Notes: generated by a model not told the origin, from the sequence alone. A stretch of 64,000 nucleotides of DNA from Lysobacter enzymogenes (GCF_900106525.1 NZ_FNOG01000005.1:552153-616152), one strand, 5' to 3'; shown: positions 20,545-30,214, counted from the stretch's first letter. Made by a program: numbers and translations.

Positions 20545-22941
20545 TCAATGCTTCACCTCGGCGGCGTCCAGCGCCTTCCAATCCTGGTTCGGCGCGGCCA
20601 TGCGCAGGCTCAGGCTCATCCCGCCCTCGCGCTGGTACCAGTCCAGGCGCAGGCGGTGCCAGCCGGCGCGCAGCGGCACTACGGCCTCGATCGTGCGGTC
20701 GTAGGTGTCGTTGCCGATCGCCAACGCGCCGTCGATGTACAGCGCCGAGCGGTCGTCGCCTTGCAGCGCGAAGCGGTACGCGCCGTCGGCCGGCGCGCGC
20801 ACATAGCCGTCGAAGCGCACGCCGAAACGGCTGCGGCGGCCGAAGCGGGCCAGGTCGAGCGAATCGGCCACGCCCTGCGCCGCCGGCGTCTGCGCGCCGG
20901 CGAACTGGTCGAGGTTGGCGAACAGGCCTTCGTACACGCGATATTCCCATCCGGCGGAGGTGGGCTGCGGCGCGTCGCTCGCCGGCAGGTAACTGCGATA
21001 ACGCAGCGTGGCGGCCTGCACCCCACTACGGCGGCCGTCGGCGAGCACGGTGACGGTGCGCAGTTGCACCGGCTTGTCCAGTTCCAGGACGACTTCGATC
21101 GGCGCGGTGTAAACCTGCGCGCCCTCGCCCGGGTCGCTGCCGTCGAGGGTGTAGCGGATCGTCGCGCCGGGCACGGCCGGGCTCAGCGTCACCGTGTGGC
21201 GGTGCTGGTGCGCCTGGCCCTGTTGCACGATCAGCGCGTCTTCCAGGCCCCGCGGCGCGGGAATGCGATAGCCGACCGCGTCGCGGTCGAGCCGCGCGAA
21301 CTGCCCGCCCAGGCGGCGCTGGAAGTCCGGCCAGGCGCGTTGCGCCTGCGGCGTCCACGCCACTTCGGCCAGCGCGAGCAGGCGCGGGAACGTCATGTAC
21401 TCGACCATCGCCGCGGTCTTGAGGTGTTCGGTCCAGACGTTGCCCTGCACGCCCAGCACATGCCGCGCCTGCGCCGCGCTCAGCGCCGCCGGCACCGGGT
21501 CGTAGGCGTAGACCTTGTCCAGGCTCAGCTCGCCGCCGAGGTTCCACTGCTCCTGCGCGGCCGGACCCTGGCCGTAGTCGAAGTAACAGCACTGGGTCGG
21601 GGTCATGATCACGTCGTGGCCTTGCTGCGCGGCGGCGATGCCGCCGGCCTCGCCGCGCCAGGACATCACCGTCGCATCCGGCGCCAGCCCGCCTTCGAGG
21701 ATCTCGTCCCAGCCGATGATGCGCTTGCCGCGCGTGTGCAGGAACTTCTCCATGCGGCGGATGAAATAACTCTGCAGCTCGTGTTCGTCCTTCAGCCCTT
21801 CGCGGCGCATCACCGCCTGCGCTTCGGCGCTGGCCTTCCAGCGCGTCTTCGGCGCTTCGTCGCCGCCGATGTGCAGGTAGGGCGCGGGGAAGATCGCCAC
21901 CACCTCGTCGAGCACGTTCTGCAGGAACTCGAAGGTCGCTTCCTTCGGGCAGAAGATGTCGTCGTACACGCCCCAGTTGGTGCCGACCTCGAACGGGCCC
22001 GGCGTGCACGCCAGTTCCGGGTACGCGGCCAGCGCGGCCAGGGCGTGGCCCGGCATTTCGATTTCGGGGATCACGGTGATGTGGCGGGCGCGCGCATAGG
22101 CGACGATCTCGCGCGCCTGCTCCTGGGTGTAGAAGCCGCCATAGGGCTTGCCGTCGCCGACATAGGGATCGATGTTGCGGCCGACCACGGTTTCCTTGCG
22201 CTGCGCACCCACGCCGGTCAGTTTCGGATAGCGCTTGATTTCCAGGCGCCAGCCTTGGTCGTCGGTGAGGTGCCAGTGGAAGGTGTTGAGCTTGTAGCGC
22301 GCCATCTGGTCGAGGTAGCGCTTGATGAAATCCAGCGGGAACAGGTGTCGGCCGACGTCGAGATGCATGCCGCGATAGGCAAAGCGCGGCGCGTCGTCGA
22401 TGGTGGTCGCGCCGACCCGCAGCGGCGGCGCCGTGCGTGCGGCCGGCAGCAGCTGGCGCAAGGTCTGGTAGCCGTAGAACAGCCCGGCCGGCGGCCCGGC
22501 GAGGCGGATGCCGCGCGCGGTCACTTCCAGCCGGTAGCGCTCGTTCGCACCGGCGTCGGCCTTGGTCACGGCGGGCTCGGCGACGAACTGCACGTAGCGC
22601 GAGGGTTCGTCCTCGCCCTTGCCGTGCTTGGGCGCGCCGCTGCGCAGCGTCAGGGTCAGGCCTTGCTGGGCGGCGAGCTCATCGCGCAGCAACTGGGCGA
22701 CGGCGCGGGCTTCGGCGTTGTTGGCGTAGATCGTGGTGGTGGCGTCGAGCGCGAACGCGCCCTCGCCCGGCTGCACGCGTGCGGGCAGCGGGACGAGTTC
22801 GGGCGTGGTTGCGGCGTTGCGCGATGCGGCGCTTTCTTCGGCGGCGTTCGCGGCCGGGCCGAGGCCGACGGCCGCGCCGACCAGGCCGAACAACGCCAGC
22901 GGCAGGCGCGCGCGGGTCAGTTTCGCCAGGGTGCGTTTCAT
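20545..22941 (-). CDS. Beta-N-acetylhexosaminidase, GH20, with PA14 domain
   Basis: The 798-residue secreted enzyme removes terminal beta-GlcNAc/GalNAc. After a signal peptide (ALFGLVGAAVGLGPAANA) come a GH20b domain (~45-185), the GH20 barrel (~190-545) with the Asp-Glu pair in YLHIGGDEAPKTRW (~355), a beta domain ATIRYTLDGSDPGEG, and a C-terminal PA14-like sugar-binding domain (~665-790; RFALQGDDRSALYIDGALAI). GH20 enzymes use the substrate acetamido group, with the Asp orienting it and the Glu as acid. It lies 116 bases after the GH92 gene, with a hairpin between them, probably in the same operon. Confidence 0.93.
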   Translation of the reverse strand: MKRTLAKLTRARLPLALFGLVGAAVGLGPAANAAEESAASRNAATTPELVPLPARVQPGEGAFALDATTTIYANNAEARAVAQLLRDELAAQQGLTLTLRSGAPKHGKGEDEPSRYVQFVAEPAVTKADAGANERYRLEVTARGIRLAGPPAGLFYGYQTLRQLLPAARTAPPLRVGATTIDDAPRFAYRGMHLDVGRHLFPLDFIKRYLDQMARYKLNTFHWHLTDDQGWRLEIKRYPKLTGVGAQRKETVVGRNIDPYVGDGKPYGGFYTQEQAREIVAYARARHITVIPEIEMPGHALAALAAYPELACTPGPFEVGTNWGVYDDIFCPKEATFEFLQNVLDEVVAIFPAPYLHIGGDEAPKTRWKASAEAQAVMRREGLKDEHELQSYFIRRMEKFLHTRGKRIIGWDEILEGGLAPDATVMSWRGEAGGIAAAQQGHDVIMTPTQCCYFDYGQGPAAQEQWNLGGELSLDKVYAYDPVPAALSAAQARHVLGVQGNVWTEHLKTAAMVEYMTFPRLLALAEVAWTPQAQRAWPDFQRRLGGQFARLDRDAVGYRIPAPRGLEDALIVQQGQAHQHRHTVTLSPAVPGATIRYTLDGSDPGEGAQVYTAPIEVVLELDKPVQLRTVTVLADGRRSGVQAATLRYRSYLPASDAPQPTSAGWEYRVYEGLFANLDQFAGAQTPAAQGVADSLDLARFGRRSRFGVRFDGYVRAPADGAYRFALQGDDRSALYIDGALAIGNDTYDRTIEAVVPLRAGWHRLRLDWYQREGGMSLSLRMAAPNQDWKALDAAEVKH

Positions 22942-22980
22942 CGCGCGGTCTCCGGCAACGGCGGTGCGGCGGTGTCGCGG

Positions 22981-23047
22981 TGAAGCCCTGGATCCCCGCT
23001 TTCGCGGGGAGGACGGTTGGGGGCAACGTCGAGGGTCCAGGGCTTCA
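22981..23047. repeat. REP-type hairpin with inverted flanks
   Basis: TGAAGCCCTGGA (22981-22992) and its exact inverse TCCAGGGCTTCA (23036-23047) flank an inner stem TCCCCGC-TTTC-GCGGGGA. It fills most of the gap between the GH92 and GH20 genes, where it could protect upstream mRNA and lower expression of the downstream gene. Confidence 0.75.
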
Positions 23048-23057
23048 TCGGCTCATC

Positions 23058-25535
23058 TCACTTCGGCGACGCGCAGGCCGAGACCGGCAGGGCGGCGGCC
23101 TGCGTGCCCCACCCGCCCGTGGCCGGCTGCTGGCCGAGGTCGAAGCGCAGCGTTCCGCCGGCGCGCAGCGCGCTCCAGTCCAGCCACACCTTGTCCTGCG
23201 GCTTGCCGTCGAAGCTCGCGCCTTGCACGTACTGCACGCCGCGGCCGTCCGCGCCCGGCGCTTCGATGCGCAGGGTCTTGCCGTTGCCCAAGTCCATCTC
23301 GACTTTCTCGAAGCGCGGCGCGTGCAGCAGCAGTTCGCCGGTGCCCGGCACCGCCGGGTACAGGCCGATCGCGCTGAACAGATACCAGGCCGACATCGTG
23401 CCCAGGTCGTCGTTGCCGGTGACGCCGTTGGGCGCGTTGGTGAACAGCGTCTGCGCCGCGCGCAGCACGGTCGCGGTCTTCCACGGCTGGCCGATCAGCG
23501 TGTACATCCACGGGCTGTGCAGATCGGGTTCGTTGTTGGGGTTGTAGCGGTACTGGTTGTAGTAGCTGTACGGCCCGACCACCCACTGCTTGCGCGCCGC
23601 CCCGTTCGGGTCGGCCAGCAGCGCGTCGTAGGCGAAGAACGCGTCCAGACGTTTGCCGGCCTGCTCGGCGCCGCCCATCGCCGCGACCACGCCGGGCACG
23701 TCCTGCTGGGTCAGCCACTGGTACTGCCACGCAGTGCCCTCGTGGAAGCCGTGGTGCGAGCGCGGGCTGTAGCTGCCGTCGGTCTCGGAGTAGAACGCGC
23801 CGCCGTCCACGCGCGGACGCGGGAAGCCGCGGAAACCCAGCTCCGGATCGGCCGCGTCCTTGTCCCAGACCTTCGTCCAGTTGCGGCCGCGCTCGCGCAA
23901 GGTCGCCGCATCGTCGTTTTTGCCCAGCGCCTGCGCCATCTGCGACAGCGCGCAATCGCCGAGCGCGTACTCGAGCGTGGACGAACCGCCGTGATGCGGA
24001 TCCACGTCCATGCTCTTGGCCGGGAACGCGCGGTCGTACTGGACGAAACCGTCCTTGAGGTAGCTCGGATTGCCGGCGCGGCCCTGGCTGCGCACCAGCG
24101 CCGGCGGCACGCCGTACGCGTTTTCGCGCAGCGCGGCGTAGGCCTGCTGCTCGCGGCCGTCGAGCGCGCCGAAGCGCCACAGGTCGACCATGAAGGGCGT
24201 GACCGGATCGCCGGTCATGACGTTGCTGTCGTAGTTGGCATAGCCCCAGCGCGGCAGCCAGCCGTTTTGCTCGTGGATCTTCAGCAGCGACTGGCCGATG
24301 TCGCGCGCGCGCTGCGGCCGCAGCATCGCCAGCAACTGGTTCTGCGAGCGGTAGGTGTCCCACAGCGAGAAATACTCGTAGTAAGTCCAGCCGTCGGCCT
24401 TGTGGATCTGGGTGTCGTAACCGCGGTAGCGGCCGTCGCTGTCGCTGCCGGTCAAGGGCTGCAGCAGCGAGTGATAGAGCGCGGTATAGAACACGGTGCG
24501 GTCGTCGCCGCTGCCGCCGCTGACCCGCACCGAACTAAGTTCCTTGCGCCAGGCCTCCTGCGACTGCTTGCGCATCGCATCGAATGCCAACGGCTTGCCG
24601 CCGCGCGCGCCCTCGTCGCGCAGGTTGCGGCGCGCGCCTTCGATGTCGACGTGCGAGATCGCGCTGACCGCGGTCACCGCGCGATTCTTCGAGGTGTCGA
24701 AAGTGAACCAGGCGCCGTGCGGACGGGTGTCGCCCTGCATGCTCGACTGGCCGCCCGGATGGCCGCCGGTTTCGTCCCAGGTGCCGTGGCTGGCGAAAGG
24801 ACGGTCGAATTCCATGCGGAACCAGGTGGTGTATTGCTGGCCGCCGCAGAAGCTCTTGGTGGTGATGCGGCCTTCGACCACGCGGTCGCCGACCACCTCG
24901 ACGGTGCTGCCGACGACCAGATGGCGTTCGTTGGCCTGCCCGGTGTTGACCAGGATCGTGCCTTGCGCGGCGCCGGCTGGGAAGGTGTAGCGCTCGGCCG
25001 CCGCGCGCGTCAGCGCGGTGGCTTCGGCCTCGATCGGGCCGGCCGCCTCGCCGGTCAAACGCACCTTGTAGTAACCGGCCTGGCCGACTTCGCCGTCGTG
25101 GCTGTAGGCCGAGCCGTAGGCCTTGTGGTCGAAGGACTTGGGTTCCTTGGTGTCGAAACGCTTGCCCGGGCCGATCTCGCCGGTGGTCGGCAGCACCGAC
25201 AGCTGCCCGCCCTGCTCCCAGCAGCCGGCGCCGGAAATGAAGGAGTGGCCGAAGCCGCGGATCTTGGGATCGTCGTAGCGCCACCCGCTGTAGTGCTCGC
25301 CGATCGGGCTGACCTGGATCAGGCCGAACGGCGCCGAGGCGCCCGGGAACGTGTTGCCGTCGTCCTTGCTGCCGATGAAGGTGTTGACCTCGCGCACCGG
25401 GTCGTTCGACGCCGGCGCCGCGGCCGCGGCCGCGCCGGCCGCCAGGGTCAGGCACACCGCCGCGGCCAGGGGCCGCAGCGCCGCTGCCGCCGTGAATGCC
25501 GAATTGCGCGTGTGCCGAACCGGTGTGCGAGCCAT
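23058..25535 (-). CDS. Alpha-mannosidase, GH92 family, secreted
   Basis: The 825-residue enzyme matches GH92, calcium-dependent inverting exo-alpha-mannosidases that trim N-glycans. Seen: a signal peptide ending in an Ala-rich site; an N-terminal beta-sandwich starting VNTFIGSKDDGNTFPGASAP; the catalytic (alpha/alpha)6 part with GFHEGTAWQYQW (general acid Glu, ~598) and NGVTGNDDLGTMSAWYLFS (general base aspartates, ~708). Length is normal for bacterial GH92. It sits 66 bases after receptor 2 and before GH20, so receptor 2, GH92 and GH20 look like one operon. Linkage preference (alpha-1,2, -1,3 or -1,6) cannot be read from the sequence. Confidence 0.94.
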   Translation of the reverse strand: MARTPVRHTRNSAFTAAAALRPLAAAVCLTLAAGAAAAAAPASNDPVREVNTFIGSKDDGNTFPGASAPFGLIQVSPIGEHYSGWRYDDPKIRGFGHSFISGAGCWEQGGQLSVLPTTGEIGPGKRFDTKEPKSFDHKAYGSAYSHDGEVGQAGYYKVRLTGEAAGPIEAEATALTRAAAERYTFPAGAAQGTILVNTGQANERHLVVGSTVEVVGDRVVEGRITTKSFCGGQQYTTWFRMEFDRPFASHGTWDETGGHPGGQSSMQGDTRPHGAWFTFDTSKNRAVTAVSAISHVDIEGARRNLRDEGARGGKPLAFDAMRKQSQEAWRKELSSVRVSGGSGDDRTVFYTALYHSLLQPLTGSDSDGRYRGYDTQIHKADGWTYYEYFSLWDTYRSQNQLLAMLRPQRARDIGQSLLKIHEQNGWLPRWGYANYDSNVMTGDPVTPFMVDLWRFGALDGREQQAYAALRENAYGVPPALVRSQGRAGNPSYLKDGFVQYDRAFPAKSMDVDPHHGGSSTLEYALGDCALSQMAQALGKNDDAATLRERGRNWTKVWDKDAADPELGFRGFPRPRVDGGAFYSETDGSYSPRSHHGFHEGTAWQYQWLTQQDVPGVVAAMGGAEQAGKRLDAFFAYDALLADPNGAARKQWVVGPYSYYNQYRYNPNNEPDLHSPWMYTLIGQPWKTATVLRAAQTLFTNAPNGVTGNDDLGTMSAWYLFSAIGLYPAVPGTGELLLHAPRFEKVEMDLGNGKTLRIEAPGADGRGVQYVQGASFDGKPQDKVWLDWSALRAGGTLRFDLGQQPATGGWGTQAAALPVSACASPK

Positions 25536-25601
25536 CGTGGGTCTATCCCTCGTAGTAGTGGTGAAGCCGCGGCGGCGGGCGCGCCGCCGCGGCCGTTTGG
25601 C

Positions 25602-28517
25602 TTACTTCAGATCCAGCACGTACTCCACCGCGATCTCGCGCCCGACCGGGCTGAAGATGCGGTCGGCGATGAAGGCGAAATCGCGCTTGTACGGATCCTT
25701 GTCTTCGTTGACCTCGTCGAACAGATTGCTGACGTAGACGTTGACCCGGGCGTTGTCGGTGATGCGGTAGCCGGCGCTGACGTTCCAGGTGATCGCCGGA
25801 CCCACGCGGCCCCAGTACTTCTCGGTCTTCTGGCCGAAGGTCGGGCTGGCCGGATCGGTGTCCACGCAGTTGTCCGAGCTGGGCGCATAGCCGTCGGCGA
25901 AGCCGCGGCAGCCGCGGAAACGCACGCTCGGCACGCTGCCGACGCGGTCGGCGTAGACGGTCGCGGTCCAGCGCTCCTTCTGCCAGTTCACGCTGCCGCG
26001 GAACTTGCTGCGCGGCTCGTCGGTGCGCTTGTCCTGCATCTGCTCGCTGCTGTCGGTGCGGGTCTCGAGCTTGAGCAGGTTGGTGTAGTTCAAGCCGAGG
26101 CTGAAATCGCCCCAGCGCGCGGTGCTGAAGCGGTACTTCAGCGAGGCATCCACGCCCTGCACGTTGCGCGCGGCGCGGTTGATCGGGCCGGTGCGGATGT
26201 CGGTGACCGGGCCGAGCAAGGGGCCGGCGCCGTCCGGATCGGGCCCGCGGGTGACCCGGCCGATCTGCAGGCGGCAACGGTCGGCGCTGGGCGCGCCGAT
26301 GCGCGGCTCGCCGGTCGGGGTCTTGCCGGTCAGGCAGTAGGCCTCGTCGAGCAGCACGTCGTTGGCGCCGATGTCGTCGATCTCGTCTTCCAGCTCGATC
26401 CGCCAGTAGTCGGTCGACACCGACAGGCCCTCGGCGATGTCCCAGACGAAGCCGGCGGTCCACGACTTGCCGGTTTCGTACTTCAAGTCCGGCGTGCCTT
26501 CGCGGGCGATGTTGGCGTCCTCGACCTTGAAGCCGGCTTCCCAGGTGCAGTTGCCCTGCTGCCCGGCGCGCAGGCAGCCCAGGTAATCGGTCTGGTCGGC
26601 CACCGAGGTGCTCGGGGTCGCGTAGACGAAGTGCATGTCCGGCGCGCGGAAGCTGGTGGCGTAGGTGCCGCGCAGCAGCAGGTTGGAGAACGGACGCCAC
26701 TCCAGGCCGGCGTTGTAGGTGGTGGCGGCGTCGCCCGACACCGCGTCGTACTTGTCGTAGCGCCCGGCGATGGATGCCGTCAGGGTGCGGTGCAGCGGGA
26801 TCTTGAACTCGACGCCGGCGGCGTAGTGGTTGCGCGAGCCCGAGCCGCGGTCGAGGTTGGCGGTCTGGTCGTACAGCGGGTTGTCGCCGAGCGTGTTCGG
26901 ATCCGGCGCCAGGCTGTAGCCCTGCTTGGCCGCTTCCAGCTGGCCGGCGAAGCCGATCGGGCCGGCCCAGCCTTCGAACAGATCGCCGCTGACGATGAAG
27001 TTGGCCGAGGTCAGCCACGATTCGGCGCGGTTCTTGCCGCGGGTGCTGATCGAAGCGTAATCCTGCGGCGAGATCGGGTTCCAGAAGCGGTTCTGGTCGA
27101 GCCGGTCGCGGTTCGGGCCGAGGAAGAAGCGGTCGGCCTGCGCGCGCAGGATCGCCGGGAATTTCTCGTCCACGCGGTACTCGGCGCGGCCGATGCTGAA
27201 GTCCCAGTCGAAGCGCGAGCCGAACTTGCCGCTCAGGCCGACCGCGACATCCCACGACAGCTCGTCGGAATGGGTGTAGCCGCTTTCGGCGCCGCCGATT
27301 TCCTGCGGGGTGAAGCTCTTGACCAGGTCGAGATCGGCGTTGAGGCCGACGTCGCGATAGGTGCCGTTGGAATTCCAGCCCGGCATGAAGGTCATGTTGC
27401 TGCCGCGCGAGGACCACACGCCGACGCTGGCCCAGCCCTTCATGCCGTTGTCGAAGTCGTAGTTGCCGTACACATAGCCGGAGCGGTCTTCGCTGCCGTT
27501 GCGCAGGGTCCAGTGCTGGAACACCGCGCTCTGCCCGCACTGCCAGCCGGTGTCGGCGATCGCGCCGGTGTTGCGGTTGAAGGTGCGGCGGTTCTGCAGG
27601 AAGAACTCGCCGTTGTACTGATCGCAGGCGCCGGCCGGCGGGCGCATGCGCTGGCCGGTGCCGGCGTTGAACATGCGGATGCCGACCGAGGGCAGGATGC
27701 CGACGGCGCGGTCCTGCGGATTGAGCGACAGCGGCGGCGCGTCGAAGTCCGAATCCATGAATTCGCGCTCGCCGGCCGGCAGCGCCTCGCGCTTGAAGTA
27801 CTGCAGCGCGTAGGTGACGCTCCAGTTGTCGCCGCTGCGCCCGCCGGCCCAGGACAGGTCGATGGCGTCGCGGCCACCGCGGGTGGAGGTGCCGCCGCGG
27901 ACCTTGATCTGGTCGCCCTGGTATTCCTTCTTCAAGATCACGTTGATCACGCCGGCGACCGCGTCGGAGCCGTAGATCGCCGAGGCGCCGCTGGCGAGCA
28001 CTTCGATGCGCTCGACGATCGCGGTGGGAATGTTGTTGTAGTTGGCGAAGTTGCTCTTGCCCTGGTACGGCAGCGGGTAATCGACCACGCGCCGGCCGTT
28101 GATCAGCAGCAGGCTGCGGCCCGGGCCCATGTTGCGCAGGTTGAGCGGGCTGGCGTTGACGGTGTGCTGGCCCCAGGCGATGTCGGATTCGACCGTGCCC
28201 ATCGCTTCGGTCAGCGTGGTCAGCGCGTCGTAGACGGTGTTGAAGCCTTCCTTCTCGATCTGCGCGGCGGTGATGGTGAACACCGGCGCCGGGCCTTCGA
28301 TCTCGGCGCGCTTGATGCGCGAGCCGGTCACGGTGACCTTGTCGATCTCGGTGGGCTTGCGGCCGGCGGCGGCCGGTTCGGCGGGCGCGTCGGCCGCAGG
28401 TTCGGCGGCGGCGCCGTCGGGCGCCTGCGCGGCCTGCGCCTGCGCGGCCAACGGCGCGCACAGGGCCGAAAGCAAGGCGCAGGTCAGGGCGCTGCGTCTG
28501 AGGGTGGACTGATTCAT
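25602..28517 (-). CDS. TonB-dependent receptor 2 of the glycan locus
   Basis: This 971-residue outer-membrane receptor is a paralogue of receptor 1. Shared features are KVTVTGSRIKRAEIEGPAPV, NLRNMGPGRSLLLINGRRV, a plug ending in VERIEVLASGASAIYGSDAV, and a barrel with FRAPDMHFVYATP. ATG 28517 was chosen because GGGGAG lies 10 bases upstream and it gives a clean signal peptide (TCALLSALCAPLAAQAQA); an upstream in-frame ATG at 28550 is less likely. An Ala/Pro-rich linker precedes the plug. It ends VEYVLDLK, lacking a terminal aromatic residue. It heads the operon with GH92 and GH20 and has the same operator-like 16-mer upstream as receptor 1. Confidence 0.92.
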   Translation of the reverse strand: MNQSTLRRSALTCALLSALCAPLAAQAQAAQAPDGAAAEPAADAPAEPAAAGRKPTEIDKVTVTGSRIKRAEIEGPAPVFTITAAQIEKEGFNTVYDALTTLTEAMGTVESDIAWGQHTVNASPLNLRNMGPGRSLLLINGRRVVDYPLPYQGKSNFANYNNIPTAIVERIEVLASGASAIYGSDAVAGVINVILKKEYQGDQIKVRGGTSTRGGRDAIDLSWAGGRSGDNWSVTYALQYFKREALPAGEREFMDSDFDAPPLSLNPQDRAVGILPSVGIRMFNAGTGQRMRPPAGACDQYNGEFFLQNRRTFNRNTGAIADTGWQCGQSAVFQHWTLRNGSEDRSGYVYGNYDFDNGMKGWASVGVWSSRGSNMTFMPGWNSNGTYRDVGLNADLDLVKSFTPQEIGGAESGYTHSDELSWDVAVGLSGKFGSRFDWDFSIGRAEYRVDEKFPAILRAQADRFFLGPNRDRLDQNRFWNPISPQDYASISTRGKNRAESWLTSANFIVSGDLFEGWAGPIGFAGQLEAAKQGYSLAPDPNTLGDNPLYDQTANLDRGSGSRNHYAAGVEFKIPLHRTLTASIAGRYDKYDAVSGDAATTYNAGLEWRPFSNLLLRGTYATSFRAPDMHFVYATPSTSVADQTDYLGCLRAGQQGNCTWEAGFKVEDANIAREGTPDLKYETGKSWTAGFVWDIAEGLSVSTDYWRIELEDEIDDIGANDVLLDEAYCLTGKTPTGEPRIGAPSADRCRLQIGRVTRGPDPDGAGPLLGPVTDIRTGPINRAARNVQGVDASLKYRFSTARWGDFSLGLNYTNLLKLETRTDSSEQMQDKRTDEPRSKFRGSVNWQKERWTATVYADRVGSVPSVRFRGCRGFADGYAPSSDNCVDTDPASPTFGQKTEKYWGRVGPAITWNVSAGYRITDNARVNVYVSNLFDEVNEDKDPYKRDFAFIADRIFSPVGREIAVEYVLDLK

Positions 28518-29082
28518 CGTGGCGGTGCTCCCCATGGAAGTGGACTGCAATGAAAACGACCCGTCCCTGGTCCGGAATCTCGCTGTCGCGTTTTTCTATC
28601 GATCTAAGGTCACGCGCCGGGCCACCCCCGAGGACACCTCGAAAGAACCTCCCGGCCTCTCCAATCCCCACATTGGATCGATCTAAATTAAGCACCACCT
28701 CGCCGCAGGTTGCATGACGCGGCGCAGCAACATGGCTGTGTTACGCCGCCCGCGGACGGGGCCGGCGGACTGTGCCGAAGCTAAGTGTTTGTTTTGCCGA
28801 GGCTGGCTTGGCGGGGATGGGCGGACGGCCGGAGCCGCGGGCGGCGCCCGGGACCGCTGACTTGCGGTGCTGCACCGCGAGGCGATTTTCGGCGGCAACG
28901 TCCCCTGCCCCCGCCTGCGGCCCGACCTTCGCCTCGGCGGGCCGTAACCCTTGCGACCACGGGCGTACCCGCGACCGCCGTCGGCCGCTTTACGCCCGCC
29001 GGCACGCGGCCGGGGCGTCGGCTGCGCGGACGCGGGTCGCGACGCGCCCGCCCCCGGGCCGGGCCCGCGCCGAACTGCCGAT
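28518..29082. other. Regulatory intergenic region upstream of receptor 2
   Basis: These 565 bases hold no convincing gene. The part next to the receptor carries two GATCGATC-type sites (28591-28610 and 28671-28688). The rest, 28740-29082, is G+C-rich and only shows shadow frames. Confidence 0.6.
28591..28688. promoter_or_regulatory. Operator-like sites upstream of receptor 2
   Basis: TTGGATCGATCTAAAT at 28673-28688 is identical to the site at 20474-20489. A degenerate second copy, TATCGATCTAA, lies at 28597-28607, nearer the gene. The paired spacing of about 77 bases between site centres would suit DNA looping by a tetrameric repressor. Confidence 0.65.
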
Positions 29083-29394
29083 TCAGAACGCCGCCGCCTC
29101 GCCGTCGTCGTCGAGGAAACGCGCGCCGCCGAGCAATTGCGGCAACGCGCGCAGATCCGCGCGCACCGCTGCGCTCAATGGGGTCATGCAGGCCAGGCGG
29201 ACGCAGTCGTCGCCGAACACCAGTTGCGCCTCGTCCCAGCCTTCGGCCGGGCCGGCGGGATCGCGCAGCCAAAGCTCGCGTTCGCCGACGCGGCGGCAGA
29301 CGCTCGGTAAGCCCGCAGCCGCTTCGATCAACTGCGCGCGGCGGCGCCGATAAGCCGCCGGATCGTCGGGCAGCGCGTCGTACTCGCAGCCCAT
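29083..29394 (-). CDS. Hypothetical 103-residue protein after cutC
   Basis: Starts MGCEYDALPDDPAAYRRRRA at ATG 29394, only a few bases past the cutC stop (29401-29399), so translation is probably coupled. The sequence is acidic overall with a hydrophilic N-terminus and ends FLDDDGEAAAF. There is no signal peptide, membrane segment or recognised motif. Codon use looks like that of its neighbours. Tight linkage to cutC and glycosylasparaginase suggests a part in the same sugar or amino-acid salvage step, but no function can be given. Confidence 0.6.
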   Translation of the reverse strand: MGCEYDALPDDPAAYRRRRAQLIEAAAGLPSVCRRVGERELWLRDPAGPAEGWDEAQLVFGDDCVRLACMTPLSAAVRADLRALPQLLGGARFLDDDGEAAAF

Positions 29395-29398
29395 GCGC

Positions 29399-30136
29399 TC
29401 AGCCGCGCAGCGCCGCCGCCAGCGCGCGCACCCGCTGCGCATCGCTCTGGCTCCAGTCCGGCGACAGCCCGGCCAGGGCTTCGTTGCGGTAACGCATGGC
29501 CGAACGCCGCGGGCCCTTGGCCGAGGCGTGCAGCTCGCGCACGCCGGTGCGCCGCGCCAGTTCGGCGATGTTGTCGACCGTGACGCCGGCGCCGGCCATC
29601 AGCGCGATGCGTCCGGCCGCCTGCTCGACCAGGCTCGCGATGCGCGCGGCGCCCGTGTAGGCATCGGCGGCGCCGCCGGAAGTGAGGATGCGTTCGCAAC
29701 CCAGCGCGACCGCCGCTTCCAGCGCCCGGCTCTGATCGCGCGCGGCGTCGAAGGCGCGGTGGAAGGTGACGCCGAGCGCGCCGGCCGCGGCGATCTGCTC
29801 GCGGCATACCGCCGCATCGACCTCGCCGTCGGCATCGAGCGCGCCGATCACCACGCCATCGCAGCCCAGCCGCACGCAGGCCTCGATGTCGGCGAGCATC
29901 GCCGCGCGTTCGGCCGCATCGAACAGGAAATCGCCGCCGCGCGGGCGGATCAGCACATACAGCGGAATGCGCAGCCGGTCGCGCGCCACCGCCAGCACGC
30001 CGTAGGACGGCGTGGTGCCGCCTTCGGCGAGGTTGTCGCACAGCTCCACGCGGTCGGCGCCGCCGTCCTGCGCGGCCAGTGCGGAGGTCAAAGAGCCGGC
30101 AGAAATTTCCAATAACGGTTTATCGATCGCGTTCAA
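29399..30136 (-). CDS. cutC: CutC family protein
   Basis: The 245-residue TIM-barrel protein of the CutC family shows ADRVELCDNLAEGGTTPSYG, VLIRPRGGDFLF, VTFHRAFDAARD and IALMAGAGVTVDNI. The family was named for copper tolerance in E. coli, but that role has been questioned and the biochemical activity is not settled. The start is TTG 30136, after TGAGG. It lies 78 bases after glycosylasparaginase in the same direction, which makes a role in handling GlcNAc or another glycan product plausible (inference). No copper-resistance gene is nearby. Confidence 0.88.
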   Translation of the reverse strand: MNAIDKPLLEISAGSLTSALAAQDGGADRVELCDNLAEGGTTPSYGVLAVARDRLRIPLYVLIRPRGGDFLFDAAERAAMLADIEACVRLGCDGVVIGALDADGEVDAAVCREQIAAAGALGVTFHRAFDAARDQSRALEAAVALGCERILTSGGAADAYTGAARIASLVEQAAGRIALMAGAGVTVDNIAELARRTGVRELHASAKGPRRSAMRYRNEALAGLSPDWSQSDAQRVRALAAALRG

Positions 30137-30214
30137 GGACTTTGCCTCAATTCCGTCCGACCCAACCTAACGCCCATACGCGAAATCGCCGCGAAAGCAC
30201 GCACGACAGCCGCC

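Noticed and set aside
22437..28553. 2038-codon plus-strand open frame across GH20, GH92 and receptor 2
   Set aside because: Translation is low-complexity Arg/Ala/Val/Gly without domains; the minus-strand genes with catalytic motifs explain the region.
28781..29353. Several overlapping frames of 160-240 codons on both strands
   Set aside because: All are Arg/Pro/Gly-rich and mutually overlapping, with no ribosome site or motif; treated as intergenic.
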